Assembly (NCBI RefSeq): GCF_022179085.1
Contig: NZ_BPQE01000007.1
Span: 1 to 64,000, forward strand
Direction of reading: 5' to 3'
DNA from: Methylobacterium aerolatum
GTDB lineage: Bacteria > Pseudomonadota > Alphaproteobacteria > Rhizobiales > Beijerinckiaceae
Length of the DNA: 64,000 bases
In this document: piece by piece, positions 35,721 through 45,178 of the stretch
Position numbering within the stretch: position 1 is the first letter of the stretch
Layout of the letters: each line of letters starts with the position of its first letter
The notes under the pieces: model-generated
Seen by the model: only the letters and a program-made list of their open reading frames with translations
Told to the model about the DNA's origin: nothing
Databases searched by the model: none
Position numbers and translations under genes: made by a program

Positions 35721-36398
35721 TCAGCCCTCCGCCGTCTCCACCCGGACGACGTCCGGCGACGCGCGCAGCTTGGCCTCCAGCGTGCGGATCGTCGCGGGCG
35801 GCAGGCGGGAGAAATGCACCGTGGCGATCTCCAGATCCGGATCCTCGGCCGGCGCCAGGATGAACTGCCGGATCCGCGAGGCGTGCTCGCCCGTCAGCCC
35901 GTGCAGGCTCTCCACCGACAGCGTGCCCCGTTTCACGGTGAGGCGCAGTCCGTGGCCCCGCTGGCGGTCCCGCCACCGCTCCTCGAAGGGTTTGATGCCC
36001 GCCAGGATGCCGATCACCAGACCTGTGGTCGCGAGGGCGGGGACGTAGAGCCCGCTGCCCACCGCGAGGCCGACGGCGGCCACGGCCCAGAGGCTCGCAG
36101 CGGTGGTGAGCCCCTTCACGACCTCGCCGCGCAGCAGGATCGTCCCGGCTCCCAGGAAGCCGATGCCGGACACCACCTGCGCCGCGATCCGCGACGGATC
36201 GAGAACGACGCCCGGCGTGCCCTGGACGTCCTTGAAGCCGTAGGCCGAGACCAGCATGATCAGGCAGGCGCCGACGCAGACCAGCATGTGCGTGCGCAGG
36301 CCGGCCGCCCAGAGCAGGCGCTCGCGCTCCAACCCGACGATGCTGCCGAACAGGGCGGCCAGGGCGAGCCGCAGGATCATTTCGCCGTTGCCGATCAC
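35721..36398 (-). CDS. MgtC/SapB family membrane protein
   Basis: A 225-residue membrane protein with about five N-terminal helices (RLALAALFGSIVGLER, GLRTHMLVCVGACLIMLVSAYG, ISGIGFLGAGTILL-like VVSGIGFLGAGTILL, TTAASLWAVAAVGLAVGSG and TTGLVIGILAG) and a cytosolic ACT-like C-terminal domain (about 150-225). The family includes MgtC, which modulates the F1Fo ATP synthase and phosphate or magnesium homeostasis in intracellular pathogens; in free-living bacteria the role is poorly defined. GTG 36398 is preferred because a GGAGGAG site lies directly upstream. It is the last gene of the AmpG-EcsC-MgtC unit, 29 bases after the ecsC-like gene. Confidence 0.88.
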   Translation of the reverse strand: MIGNGEMILRLALAALFGSIVGLERERLLWAAGLRTHMLVCVGACLIMLVSAYGFKDVQGTPGVVLDPSRIAAQVVSGIGFLGAGTILLRGEVVKGLTTAASLWAVAAVGLAVGSGLYVPALATTGLVIGILAGIKPFEERWRDRQRGHGLRLTVKRGTLSVESLHGLTGEHASRIRQFILAPAEDPDLEIATVHFSRLPPATIRTLEAKLRASPDVVRVETAEG

Positions 36399-36427
36399 GG
36401 CGGCTCCTCCTTCCGTCCGCTCGCGCC

Positions 36428-37372
36428 TCAGGCCGGGCCGAGGGCGACCTTCTCGATCTCGTAGGCGGCCCGCACGGCCGGCGCCCCGTAGGTCCGCTCC
36501 AGGCGGCGGATGATGAAATGCGCCCGCGCCGTCGATTGGAAGTGGTTCATGAAGGCGGTGTTGACCGCCGCGCCCCCGACCGCGCCGAGGATCGGCACTG
36601 CCTGGGCGGCCACCTTTTCCGACACGACGATGCCGAAGCGGGCCGCGACCTGACTGGCGAATCGCACCAGCGCCGAGCTCGACTGGTCGAGGAGCGCGAT
36701 GCTGCCGGCGTAGCGTGTCGCCTCGGCCATGGTCTTGGCGAGCGCCGCGCGGACGGCGAAGTACCCGCTCTCCGTCAGGGCGGCGCCGGTCTCGCCCGAC
36801 ACCGCAAGCTTGCCGCCGCCCAGGGCGAAGACCTGGATGCAGGACAGGGCGCCCTCCGGCGTGTTCAGGTTCTCCCCTTCCTCCCGGGCGATCTCGGCGA
36901 TGGAGCGGAGCATCAGCGTCGTGGAGACGGGCAGCTCGACCGCGAGGGTCGCGAGGCCGAAGGCGCCGCCCACGGCGCCCGACACGGCGGCCAGGGCCCG
37001 GTGCTTCGCCTCGTTCGAGCCGAACAGCCAGTGCAGCCGTCCCTCGGCCTTGGGTGGGAGGACGGGCACGGTTCCGCCCGCGGCGGTCTCCGCTGCCTCC
37101 TTGGGCAGGGTCGCAAGGGCGACGCGAATCGCTCCGCGCAGGGCGACCTCGGTGGTCCGCCCCACCGCATCCATCACCGGCGTCGGCAAGCTGCGCCCGA
37201 GCATCTCGATCGGCGCGCCCGCCGCCGCGGTCAGGCGCGCGGCGAGGCCGGGCCGTTCGAGGGCGAGCACCGCACGGCGCAACGCCGCCAGATCCTCGTC
37301 CCGCAGGGTGGGCGCCCCCTGATCGGCGGCGGGCAGGATCTCCCCGCTCAGGATCACATCGCCGCTACTCAT
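36428..37372 (-). CDS. EcsC family protein
   Basis: A 314-residue protein of the EcsC family (named after the Bacillus EcsC protein). Family segments include GAVGGAFGLATLAVELPVST with TLMLRSIAEIAREEGENL, then CIQVFALGG and a C-terminal KVAAQAVPILGAVGGAAVN. Hydrophobic, Gly-rich stretches suggest peripheral or hairpin membrane association rather than a polytopic protein. The molecular function of EcsC proteins is not known. ATG 37372 begins 40 bases after the AmpG-like stop. A longer in-frame extension inside the AmpG-like gene is rejected as it is low-complexity and Arg/Pro-rich. Confidence 0.85.
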   Translation of the reverse strand: MSSGDVILSGEILPAADQGAPTLRDEDLAALRRAVLALERPGLAARLTAAAGAPIEMLGRSLPTPVMDAVGRTTEVALRGAIRVALATLPKEAAETAAGGTVPVLPPKAEGRLHWLFGSNEAKHRALAAVSGAVGGAFGLATLAVELPVSTTLMLRSIAEIAREEGENLNTPEGALSCIQVFALGGGKLAVSGETGAALTESGYFAVRAALAKTMAEATRYAGSIALLDQSSSALVRFASQVAARFGIVVSEKVAAQAVPILGAVGGAAVNTAFMNHFQSTARAHFIIRRLERTYGAPAVRAAYEIEKVALGPA

Positions 37373-37412
37373 GGCTCGCTCTACTCCAGTGAGCTGCACG
37401 TCCGGCCGACCC

Positions 37413-38801
37413 TCAGGCCGTCTTCGGCTCCGGGGCCGCTGTCCTTGCGGGGGAAGGAAGCGGGGGAACGCCCGGCGGGTTCCCCGCCGCGGACTCTTCG
37501 GGACGCGGGGCGGCCTCGCCCGTCCGGTGTCCCACGGCCCAGCACAGGGCGAGCACCGGCAGGCCGATGAGCGAGGTGAGGATGAAGAAGCCGGGGTAGC
37601 CGATCGCCGCAACGATGAAGCCGGCCGACCCGGCGATGAGCTTGCCCGGCAAGGCGTACAGCGAGGAGAACAGCGCGTACTGGGTCGCCGCGAAGGCGGG
37701 GCTCGTAAGGCTCGACATGTAGGCGATCAGCACGATGCCCGCGAAGGACCCGCAGAAGTTCTCGATGGAGATCGCGACGGTGAGCCGCCAGATCTCCGGC
37801 GCCCCCGCCGAAAGCCATGCGAAGGACAGGTGCGAGGCCGCCGCGAGGAAAGCGCCCAGCACCAGGGTCCGGTACAGGCCGAGCCGGGCCAGGGCCCAGC
37901 CGCCGACGAACCCGCCCGCGATGCCGACCCAAACGCCGTAGAGCTTCGAGACGGTGGCGATCTCCTTCAGGTCGAAGCCGAGGGTCCGGTAGAGCGGGCT
38001 CGCCATCACGCCGGAGAGGAAGTCCGGGAGCCGGTAGAGCGCCACAAGAAGCAGGATCGCGTAGAGGACCGGCCCGAAGCGACCGCGCAACTCGGTCAGC
38101 GGCTCCAGCAGGGCCCGGCGGACGGACCAGAGCCGCGAAGCGGGCTCCGCCTCCGTCCGAACCCGGGGGCGGTCGTAGGGCGGGGCCAGCAGGGCCGCCG
38201 CGAGGCCGATCATCATCAGGCCGGCCATGCTGAGATAGGCGACCTGCCAACCCCCCGAGGCGGCGATGAAGAGCGCCCCCGCCCCCGCCGAGATGAGGCC
38301 GAGGCGGTAGCCGAGGTTCGAGGTCGCGGCGAGGATGCCCTGGAAATCGCTGCCGGCGGCGTCGATGCGCCAGCCGTCGATCACCACGTCCTGGCTGGCG
38401 GCACAGAAGGCCACGAGGAACGCCCCGAGGCCGAGCAGGGCGAGGCTGGTCTTCGGATCGGCGAAGGCCATGAGGACGAGGCAGAGGGCCGTGGCGACCT
38501 GTGTCGTCACCATCCAGGCCCGGCGACGGCCGAGGAGCCGGGTCAGGACGGGCACGTCCATCCGGTCGATCATCGGCGCCCACAGGAATTTCAGCGAGTA
38601 CGGCAGCGCCACGTAGCTGAACAGCCCGATGGCCTTCACGTCGATATCGGAGAAGGCCAGGCGCAGGGTGAAGGTGCCGAGCACGAGGAGCAGCGGCAGC
38701 CCGGAGGAAAATCCCAGCGCGAGCATCAGCACGATGCGCCGGTCCTCGACGATATCGCGCCAGCGGAAGCGTCGGGAGGTTGGGGTGGATGCGGGCGGCA
38801 T
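37413..38801 (-). CDS. AmpG-like muropeptide permease (MFS)
   Basis: A 462-residue MFS permease resembling AmpG, which imports GlcNAc-anhydroMurNAc peptides released during cell-wall turnover. Features include LALGFSSGLPLLLVLGTFTL, KAIGLFSYVALPYSLKFLWA with PMIDRMDVPVLTRLLGRRRAW, and ASQDVVIDGWRIDA, all typical of the group, and about 12 helices. The C-terminal 35 residues are Pro-rich and disordered-looking. ATG 38801 is preceded by GGAGATCGAATC. It heads a minus-strand operon with ecsC- and mgtC-like genes and is divergent from the histidine kinase gene. No ampD or ampR gene is in this window. Confidence 0.88.
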   Translation of the reverse strand: MPPASTPTSRRFRWRDIVEDRRIVLMLALGFSSGLPLLLVLGTFTLRLAFSDIDVKAIGLFSYVALPYSLKFLWAPMIDRMDVPVLTRLLGRRRAWMVTTQVATALCLVLMAFADPKTSLALLGLGAFLVAFCAASQDVVIDGWRIDAAGSDFQGILAATSNLGYRLGLISAGAGALFIAASGGWQVAYLSMAGLMMIGLAAALLAPPYDRPRVRTEAEPASRLWSVRRALLEPLTELRGRFGPVLYAILLLVALYRLPDFLSGVMASPLYRTLGFDLKEIATVSKLYGVWVGIAGGFVGGWALARLGLYRTLVLGAFLAAASHLSFAWLSAGAPEIWRLTVAISIENFCGSFAGIVLIAYMSSLTSPAFAATQYALFSSLYALPGKLIAGSAGFIVAAIGYPGFFILTSLIGLPVLALCWAVGHRTGEAAPRPEESAAGNPPGVPPLPSPARTAAPEPKTA

Positions 38802-38937
38802 CGATTCGATCTCCTCGGCCTCGGCGGCCTTCCCTCGCGCGAAGGCCCATCGCGAGCTATCCCTGGCGGGGATGCGGCAATGCACCGCACCACCGCCGCG
38901 CTTGCGGGTTCACGGGAAGATGATGGTCAATATATCC

Positions 38938-38953
38938 TTAACGAGCCTTTTAC
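38938..38953. promoter_or_regulatory. near-consensus CtrA-type site
   Basis: TTAA-N7-TTTAC (38938-38953) differs from the TTAA-N7-TTAAC consensus in one base. It lies 46 bases upstream of the histidine kinase start and about 137 bases upstream of the divergent AmpG-like gene. The neighbouring TCAATATATCC stretch is the most AT-rich part of this gap. Confidence 0.3.
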
Positions 38954-38998
38954 TCCCGAGCGGCGGCAACCGGAGGGCGGGACATTCCGGATGAGGCT

Positions 38999-39715
38999 GT
39001 GAGTATCGGGCCGGAGCATGGCGCTCCTGTGGCTCCATCCCCCGGAACGGCCGAGGACGAGTTCGAGCGCTGCCTCACCGAGCGCACGGCGCAGCTTCGT
39101 GAGGCGCTCGACCGCCAGACGATGCTTTTGCGGGAGGCTGGGCACCGCGTCGCCACCAACCTGCAGGTGATCGCCTCGCTGATGGTCCTCAAGGCGCGGC
39201 GGACGCAGGAGGGTGAGGCCCGCCTCGCCCTGGAGGGCATGGCCGACCGGATCGGCGCCCTCGCCGTCGCCCACCGCCTCGTCGGGACCGAGGACAGTCT
39301 TGCCCGCTTCGCCCTCGCGGAGCTGGCCGAGGGCCTGATCGGAGAGATCGGCGCCGGCCTCGCCGATGACCGGGTCCGGCTGGCGACGGAGATCGGCATG
39401 GTCGCGCTTCCCGCGGCGATGGCCTCTCCCCTCGCCCTGACGATCCAGGAGCTGCTCTCCAACGCCGTCCGGCATGCCTATCCCGGCGACCGGCAGGGCG
39501 AGGTCCGGGTTCTCGGCCGTCTCGTGGACGACGCGCTCCACCTGGAGATCCGCGACGATGGGATCGGCATCGACGCCACGGCGGTGAACCGGCAGGGCTT
39601 CGGCCGCAGCCTCGTGGAAATGATCGCGCGTCAGGTGGGCGGAACGGTCGCCTGGAGCGACGCCGAGCCGGGGACGCGGGTGGTCCTCACCATCCCGGTG
39701 GCGCCGGGGGCATGA
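38999..39715 (+). CDS. sensorless histidine kinase (HisKA_2/HATPase)
   Basis: A 238-residue kinase-like protein. After a disordered N-terminus, a helical dimerisation region (about 20-70) carries an H-box LLREAGHRVATNLQVIASLM with His49, similar to HisKA_2 kinases (usual form EIHHRVKNNLQ). The ATP-binding domain (about 110-235) has an N-box ALTIQELLSNAVRHAYPG, a G1 box EIRDDGIGID and a final GTRVVLTIPV. No PAS, GAF, membrane or receiver domain is present, so its input must come from partner proteins. HisKA_2/HWE kinases of this kind often feed the PhyR-NepR-EcfG stress pathway; no such partners are encoded here. The start is GTG 38999. Confidence 0.82.
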   Translation: MSIGPEHGAPVAPSPGTAEDEFERCLTERTAQLREALDRQTMLLREAGHRVATNLQVIASLMVLKARRTQEGEARLALEGMADRIGALAVAHRLVGTEDSLARFALAELAEGLIGEIGAGLADDRVRLATEIGMVALPAAMASPLALTIQELLSNAVRHAYPGDRQGEVRVLGRLVDDALHLEIRDDGIGIDATAVNRQGFGRSLVEMIARQVGGTVAWSDAEPGTRVVLTIPVAPGA

Positions 39716-39779
39716 GCAAGCCGCTGGCCAATCTCGAGTTTTGACGGCGAAGCCATGCGCTTCCTGCCGTCGATCGCAT

Positions 39780-39830
39780 CCTGAGCGTCTGGCCGAAAAG
39801 GGCGTTTCCCCTCCGTCTTCGCGAGGGGCG
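39780..39830. repeat. solo copy of dispersed repeat
   Basis: The 22 bases 39780-39801 (CCTGAGCGTCTGGCCGAAAAGG) closely match the outer arm of the nested element at 8996-9169, and the next bases (CCTCCGTCTTCGCGAGG) match the segment that joins its outer and inner arms. No inverted partner is visible. It lies in the 278-base gap between the kinase and mutS, in which I see no gene. Confidence 0.5.
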
Positions 39831-39993
39831 AGCCGGAGATCTGAGACAACGCGCTAGTGCATCGATCCAGTCGGAGGTGTCGGCCGAGACTGGAAAAATT
39901 GATGCAAAAACAATGAACTAGTGCAGGATCGCATGAACGGAGTGAGTGCGTCACTGCACCGGCGCGGCCGAACCTTCCGCCCTCTCGACCCTC

Positions 39994-42723
39994 CTACCCC
40001 GCCAACGCCTCCGCGCGCTCGCGCTTCAGCCGGTAGAGCGCCTCCAAAGCCTCCCGCGGCGTCAGGGCATCCGGGTCGATGGCGTCGAGGAGCGGGCCGA
40101 GGGGATCCTCCGCCGCGGGAGCCGGCGGCTCCTCCGGAGGGGGCGGGGCGAGGTTGGCGAACAGCGGCAGGTCGTCGATCCTGGCGCGCGCCGAGCGTCC
40201 GCCCTGCGACTTCTCCAGGCTCTTCAGGATCGCCCCCGCCCGGGTCACGACCGTGGCGGGGAGCCCCGCGAGGCGGGCCACCTGCAACCCGTAGCTGCGC
40301 TCGGCGATCCCGGGGACGACCTCGTGCAGGAAGACGACACCGCCGCGGTGCTCGGCCACCTTGAGCGTGGCGTTGTCGATCCGCGCCAAGCGGTCACCCA
40401 GGGCGGTCAACTCGTGAAAGTGGGTGGCGAACAGCGCCCGGCAGGCATTGGCCTCGTGCAGGTGCTCCAGGCAGGCCCAGGCAATGGACAGCCCGTCGAA
40501 GGTCGCCGTGCCGCGGCCGATCTCGTCCAGAATGACGAGCGAATGCCGGGTCGCTTGGTTCAGGATGGCGGCGGTCTCCACCATCTCGACCATGAAGGTC
40601 GATTGACCGCGGGCGAGGTCGTCGGCGGCGCCCACCCGTGAGAACAGCCGGTCCACCCGGCCAATGCGGGCCTCGCGGGCGGGCACGAAGGCGCCCATCT
40701 GCGCCAGGACGACGATGAGGGCGTTCTGGCGAAGGAAGGTCGACTTGCCGCCCATGTTCGGGCCGGTGATGAGGCGGATGCGCCCCCGCCCCTCGCCGGA
40801 GAGGTCGCAATCGTTGGCGATGAAGGGCTCGCCCGCCCGCCGCAGCGCCGCCTCGACCACGGGATGGCGTCCGCCGCCGACCGCGAAGGCGAGGCTGTCG
40901 TCCACCACGGGGCGGCGCCAGTCGTTCTCGATGGCGAGGTCCGCGTGGCTCGCGGCCACGTCGAGGGACGCCAGCGCCTCCGCGGCGGCCGTGATCCCCG
41001 CCGCCTCCGCGACGATCCGGGCGGCGAGGTCGTCGAAGACCTGGGCCTCCAGCGCGAGCGCCCGGTCCGCCGCGCCGGAGATCTTACGCTCCAGCTCACC
41101 GAGCTCGACGCTGGTGAAGCGCATGGCATCGACCATCGTCTGCCGGTGCACGAACTCCTTCTGCAGGCCCTTGAGGCAAGCCTCGCCCACCGATTGTGGG
41201 ACCTCGATGAAATAGCCGAGCAGATTGTTGTGCTTGATGCGCAGGGTCCGGCAGCCGGTCTCCTCCGCGTAGCGCGCCTGGAGCGCCGCCACCACCTTGC
41301 GCGAATCCTGGCCGAGGAGCCGTGCCTCGTCGATCTCCGGGTGGAAGCCCGCGCGGACGAAGCCGCCGTCGCGCCGGGACAGGGGCAGATCCTCCGCGAG
41401 GCTCGCGCGCAGGATCTCCACCAGGCCCGCATCGACGGCGGAGAGGGTCTGTCCGATTGCCGCGAGGGCGGCAGGCAGGTCGGGGACCCGCGCCAGGGTG
41501 TCCCCGAGGCGCGCCGCCGAGGCGAGGCCGTCGCGGATCGCGGCGAGGTCGCGGGGGCCGGCGCGGCCGAGCCCCACGCGGGACAGGGCACGGGGCAGGT
41601 CCGGCGCGCCGGCGAGCGTGTCCCGGCAGATCTGGCGGAGGGCGGAATCGTCCACGAGCCGCGCCACCGCGTCCTGCCGCTGCCCGATCCGCGCGAGGTC
41701 GGTCAGTGGCCCGGCCAGATGCTCCGCGAGGAGGCGTGCGCCGTTGGCCGTCACCGTCCGGTCGATGGTGGCGAGCAGGCTTCCCGTCCGCTCGCCGGAG
41801 AGCGTGCGGGTAAGTTCGAGGTTGGCGCGGGTCGCGGCGTCGATGGCGAGCGTCGCGCCGGCCTCCTCCCGGCTCGGGATCGCCAGGGGCGGGCGGGCGG
41901 CGAGTTGCGTGCGCGCGATGTAGAGCAGGGCGGTTCCGGCGGCGGCGATCTCCGCCCGGGAAAAGCTGCCGAAGCCGTCGAGGGTCGAGACGCCGTACTG
42001 TTCCTTGATGCGGCGGTCGGCGGCGGCCGGCTCGAGTTCCGCCTGCGCCAGGGGCACGACCGCCGCGCGCGTCTCCTGCCACAGGCGCGCGAGGCCCGGA
42101 TCGGCATGGATCGCCTCGGAGAGGACGATCTCGCGGGGATCGTGCCGGGCGATGGCGCCGGGCAACTCGCCGGCGGACACCTCGCTCAGGGAGAAGCGGC
42201 CGGTGGAGATGTCGATGGCCGCGAGCCCGTAGGCGAAAGCGGTCTCGGCGGTCTTCCGGCGGCCGACGGCCAGCAGCAGGTTGGCGCTCGCCGGATCGAG
42301 AAGCCGATCCTCGGTGATGGTACCCGGCGTGACGAGGCGCACCACCTCCCGCCGCACCACCGATTTCGGGCCGCGCTTCTTGGCTTCAGCCGGATCCTCG
42401 GTCTGCTCGCAGACGGCGACCCTGTGTCCGAGGCCGATGAGGCGATTGAGGTAGTCGTCCGCCCGGTCTACCGGCACCCCGCACATGGGGATCTCGGTGC
42501 CGGCGTGCCGCCCGCGCTTGGTGAGGACGATGCCCAGCGAGCGTGAGGCGATCTCCGCATCGCCGAAGAACAGCTCGTAGAAGTCGCCCATCCGGTAGAA
42601 CAGGAGACAATCCGGGTTGGCGGATTTGATCTCGATGTACTGCGCCATCATCGGCGTGGCGCCGGCCGGATCGAGCCCCCCGGAATCCTGCGGCGGCGAA
42701 GAGGAGCGGAGTGTGCGGCCCAT
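39994..42723 (-). CDS. mutS: DNA mismatch repair protein MutS
   Basis: A 909-residue MutS that recognises mismatches and small loops. The N-terminal mismatch-binding domain has [20 protein letters not shown] with the conserved Phe-x-Glu of FYELF in [13 protein letters not shown]. Connector, lever ([13 protein letters not shown]) and clamp regions follow. The ATPase domain carries Walker [10 protein letters not shown] and Walker [17 protein letters not shown], with [11 protein letters not shown] and ATHFHEL. The last about 80 residues ([18 protein letters not shown], then [20 protein letters not shown]) form the dimerisation tail. Two starts compete, ATG 42744 and 42723; the latter has a better AAGGTG site. 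MutL is not adjacent. Confidence 0.95.
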   Translation of the reverse strand: MGRTLRSSSPPQDSGGLDPAGATPMMAQYIEIKSANPDCLLFYRMGDFYELFFGDAEIASRSLGIVLTKRGRHAGTEIPMCGVPVDRADDYLNRLIGLGHRVAVCEQTEDPAEAKKRGPKSVVRREVVRLVTPGTITEDRLLDPASANLLLAVGRRKTAETAFAYGLAAIDISTGRFSLSEVSAGELPGAIARHDPREIVLSEAIHADPGLARLWQETRAAVVPLAQAELEPAAADRRIKEQYGVSTLDGFGSFSRAEIAAAGTALLYIARTQLAARPPLAIPSREEAGATLAIDAATRANLELTRTLSGERTGSLLATIDRTVTANGARLLAEHLAGPLTDLARIGQRQDAVARLVDDSALRQICRDTLAGAPDLPRALSRVGLGRAGPRDLAAIRDGLASAARLGDTLARVPDLPAALAAIGQTLSAVDAGLVEILRASLAEDLPLSRRDGGFVRAGFHPEIDEARLLGQDSRKVVAALQARYAEETGCRTLRIKHNNLLGYFIEVPQSVGEACLKGLQKEFVHRQTMVDAMRFTSVELGELERKISGAADRALALEAQVFDDLAARIVAEAAGITAAAEALASLDVAASHADLAIENDWRRPVVDDSLAFAVGGGRHPVVEAALRRAGEPFIANDCDLSGEGRGRIRLITGPNMGGKSTFLRQNALIVVLAQMGAFVPAREARIGRVDRLFSRVGAADDLARGQSTFMVEMVETAAILNQATRHSLVILDEIGRGTATFDGLSIAWACLEHLHEANACRALFATHFHELTALGDRLARIDNATLKVAEHRGGVVFLHEVVPGIAERSYGLQVARLAGLPATVVTRAGAILKSLEKSQGGRSARARIDDLPLFANLAPPPPEEPPAPAAEDPLGPLLDAIDPDALTPREALEALYRLKRERAEALAG

Positions 42724-42831
42724 GGCGCACCTTACCAGACCCATCTTCCCGAATCAGTCCCGCGGCCGCGCTTGCCTGGGGACGTCGGACCCGGCGCGCG
42801 CTGCGCCGGGTCCGCGTTCTTAGGGTTTCGC

Positions 42832-43131
42832 TCAGTAGCGCGGGCCGCCGGTGGTGTTGCCGAGCTGCTGCGCGCGGCCGGGCATCGCCGGGTTGCGCGA
42901 GTTCGGGTCGCCGTGGCGCATGGTGTTCATGCGGCGCATCCGGCGCTCGTGCCGGGTGGAGTGGTGACGGCCCCAATGATGATGCCGGTGATGACGGTGC
43001 ATCGCGACGGTCTCGATCAGATCCGATTGGCCGAGGCCGGGCTGAACGGGGGCAGGAGCGGCCTGGGCCGAGCCGGCGAAGAGGCCGCCGAGGATCAGGC
43101 CGGTGGCCAGCGTGGTACGAAGAAAGCTCAA
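42832..43131 (-). CDS. small secreted His/Arg-rich protein
   Basis: A 99-residue protein with a signal peptide (about residues 1-24, MSFLRTTLATGLILGGLFAG and SAQA, cleavage before APA). The mature part has a His-rich cluster (MHRHHRHHHWGRHHSTRHER, about 44-63) that could bind Zn, Ni or Cu. It is followed by a disordered tail with NPAMPGRAQQLGNTTGG. The start is TTG 43131, supported by a strong GGAGGCGA site 8 bases upstream and by the fit of the signal peptide. I do not recognise a named family. It lies 108 bases upstream of mutS on the same strand. Confidence 0.65.
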   Translation of the reverse strand: MSFLRTTLATGLILGGLFAGSAQAAPAPVQPGLGQSDLIETVAMHRHHRHHHWGRHHSTRHERRMRRMNTMRHGDPNSRNPAMPGRAQQLGNTTGGPRY

Positions 43132-43311
43132 GGGTCGCCTCCAGAGGCAGGGATTATGCGGCCACCAAATTGTGCAAAACCTTCAAGGGTTCCGTGGGAC
43201 GGCTCGAAAAGATTCCTGCGTCTGAGCGGATTTTCACGGATTAAGGGCGCCTCGTGAACTTCCCCATGCGCCGGGGAGGCCCGGTGGAGAACTCTGAGGG
43301 AAAGGCGGGTG

Positions 43312-44244
43312 TCACGGGGAGGTCTCTGCGGCGGGCGAGCCCGGTCCGGTCCCGGCAGGGGCGAAGAACCCGGCCAGCGCGTTCGACACCGCCGCCGCCT
43401 CTTCGTGCTGGATCCAATGGGTCGCGACGGGAAACCACCGCACGCGGCCCTGGTCGCACAGGCGCAGGCTTTCCTCCGCAAGGCCCGCCTGGAGAGCATG
43501 GTCCCTCCGTCCCCAGAGGATGAGGGTCGGCATTCGCACGCGCGGCGCGTCCCGCCGGGGCAGGCGAGCGAGGGCGCGATACCACCCGAGCATGGCGGTG
43601 AGCGCCCCGGGCCGACGCCATTCCCGCACGTAGGCGTCGATCTCCGGCCCGGAGAAGGTCCCGGGACGGGACGTGGAGACCATGGCCCGGCGCAGGACCT
43701 TGGCATCCCGCGCGAGCATCCACCGCTCCGGCAGGGCCGGGATCTGGAACACGCCGACATAGGCGCTGCGCAGCCATTGGCCGGGATGATGGCGCAGGTA
43801 GTCCCGCACCACGCCGGGGTGGGGCGCGTTGAGGATCGCGAGCCGTGCGACGCGGTCCGGGTGGAAACTCGCCGCCCACCACGCGACGAGGCCGCCCCAA
43901 TCGTGGCCTGCGAGGTCGAACCGGCGGAAGCCGCAGGCATCGGCCAGGGAGATCACGTCCCCCGCGAGGCGATCCAGATGATAGGCGGCGATGCCCTCCG
44001 GCCGCTCGCTCGCCCCGTATCCCCGCTGGTCCGGCATGACGACGCGGAACCCCGCCCGCGTCAACGGCCCGACCTGGCGGCGCCAGCCGCGGGCGCTCTC
44101 GGGAAAGCCGTGGAGCAAGATGAGGGGGCGGCCGTCCACCGGCCCGGCCTCGGCGACATGCAGGCGGATGCCCCCGGCCTGGACCATGCGGAAGGTGACG
44201 CCGTCGGGCCAGAGGCCGTCAAGGGAAGGATCGGTCTGGGACAT
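43312..44244 (-). CDS. alpha/beta hydrolase (epoxide hydrolase / haloacetate dehalogenase-like)
   Basis: A 310-residue alpha/beta hydrolase of the epoxide-hydrolase/dehalogenase branch. The oxyanion motif is HGFPES (45-50). The nucleophile elbow G-H-D-W-G at 113-117 puts Asp115 as the nucleophile instead of Ser, as in epoxide hydrolases and haloacetate dehalogenases. The acid is likely in GRRDHALQ and the base His in ATHWIQHEE. The region around 170-210 forms the cap. The substrate cannot be decided between epoxides and haloalkanoates. ATG 44244 is preferred over GTG 44250 because a GGGG-TGAGC ribosome site fits better. It is divergent from the SDR gene. Confidence 0.87.
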   Translation of the reverse strand: MSQTDPSLDGLWPDGVTFRMVQAGGIRLHVAEAGPVDGRPLILLHGFPESARGWRRQVGPLTRAGFRVVMPDQRGYGASERPEGIAAYHLDRLAGDVISLADACGFRRFDLAGHDWGGLVAWWAASFHPDRVARLAILNAPHPGVVRDYLRHHPGQWLRSAYVGVFQIPALPERWMLARDAKVLRRAMVSTSRPGTFSGPEIDAYVREWRRPGALTAMLGWYRALARLPRRDAPRVRMPTLILWGRRDHALQAGLAEESLRLCDQGRVRWFPVATHWIQHEEAAAVSNALAGFFAPAGTGPGSPAAETSP

Positions 44245-44381
44245 GCTCACCCCGGATCGACGCGTTCCGACGACAAGCGTTCCGGTTTCACGCGCGGTTT
44301 CGCGGATCGGCCCGGCATCGGCCTTCGCGCGGAGCGCGGACTTGGCTACAGCCTCCCGGCCATACCAGCGCGGAGGACACC

Positions 44382-45134
44382 ATGAGCGGCGAGGCCAGGA
44401 TCGCGATCGTCACGGGGGCGGGAACGGGCATCGGGCGCGCCGCCGCCGTGTCTCTCGCGGGTGCGGGATGGCGCGTGGTCCTCTCGGGCCGTCGCCGCGA
44501 GCCCCTCGAAGAGGTGGCCGCCGAACTCGGCTCAGATGTCGCCCACGTGATCCCCACCGACGTGACGGACCCCGACTCGATCAAGGCCTTGTTCGACGGA
44601 ACCGTCGCCCGCTTCGGCCGCCTCGATCTCCTGTTCAACAATGCCGGCGTCGGCGCCCCCGCCGTCCCCCTCGAGGATCTGCCCCTGGAGACGTGGCGGC
44701 AGGTGGTCGACACCAATCTCACCGCGATCTTCCTGTGCACGCAGCACGCCTTCCGCATCATGCGCGACCAGAACCCGCGCGGCGGGCGCATCATCAACAA
44801 CGGGTCGATCTCGGCCCACGCGCCGCGTCCGTTCTCCATCGCCTACACCGCGACGAAGCACGCCGTGACCGGCATCACCAAGTCCACCTCCCTCGACGGA
44901 CGCGCCTACGACATCGCCTGCGGCCAGATCGACATCGGCAACGCCGACACCTCCATGGGCGGCCGGATGAAGGCGGGCGTGCCCCAGGCGGACGGCAGCG
45001 TCCGCCCCGAGGCGGTGATGGACGTGGCCCATGTGGGCCAAGCCATCCTCGCCATGGCCAGCCTGCCGCTCGACGCCAACGTCCAGTTCATGACCGTGAT
45101 GGCGACCAAGATGCCCTTCGTCGGGCGGGGCTGA
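44382..45134 (+). CDS. SDR family oxidoreductase
   Basis: A 250-residue short-chain dehydrogenase/reductase. The cofactor motif TGAGTGIG is at 11-18, NNAG at 86-89, and the catalytic tetrad is given by N112, S142 or S144 (GSISAHAP), Y155 and K159 (YTATK). [10 protein letters not shown] (35-44) after the second strand has a basic residue, favouring NADP over NAD. The C-terminus reads [14 protein letters not shown], the tail typical of a group of uncharacterised proteobacterial SDRs. The substrate is unknown. A hairpin follows the stop, before the converging prenyl synthase gene. Confidence 0.88.
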   Translation: MSGEARIAIVTGAGTGIGRAAAVSLAGAGWRVVLSGRRREPLEEVAAELGSDVAHVIPTDVTDPDSIKALFDGTVARFGRLDLLFNNAGVGAPAVPLEDLPLETWRQVVDTNLTAIFLCTQHAFRIMRDQNPRGGRIINNGSISAHAPRPFSIAYTATKHAVTGITKSTSLDGRAYDIACGQIDIGNADTSMGGRMKAGVPQADGSVRPEAVMDVAHVGQAILAMASLPLDANVQFMTVMATKMPFVGRG

Positions 45135-45136
45135 CG

Positions 45137-45161
45137 CCCCTCCCGTGCGGTGATGGAGGGG
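45137..45161. terminator. stem-loop between converging SDR and prenyl synthase genes
   Basis: CCCCTCC (45137-45143) pairs with GGAGGGG (45155-45161) around an 11-base loop, immediately after the SDR stop. No U-tract follows, so termination may need help from Rho. Confidence 0.4.
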
Positions 45162-45178
45162 GCGGCCGGTTCCCCCGC

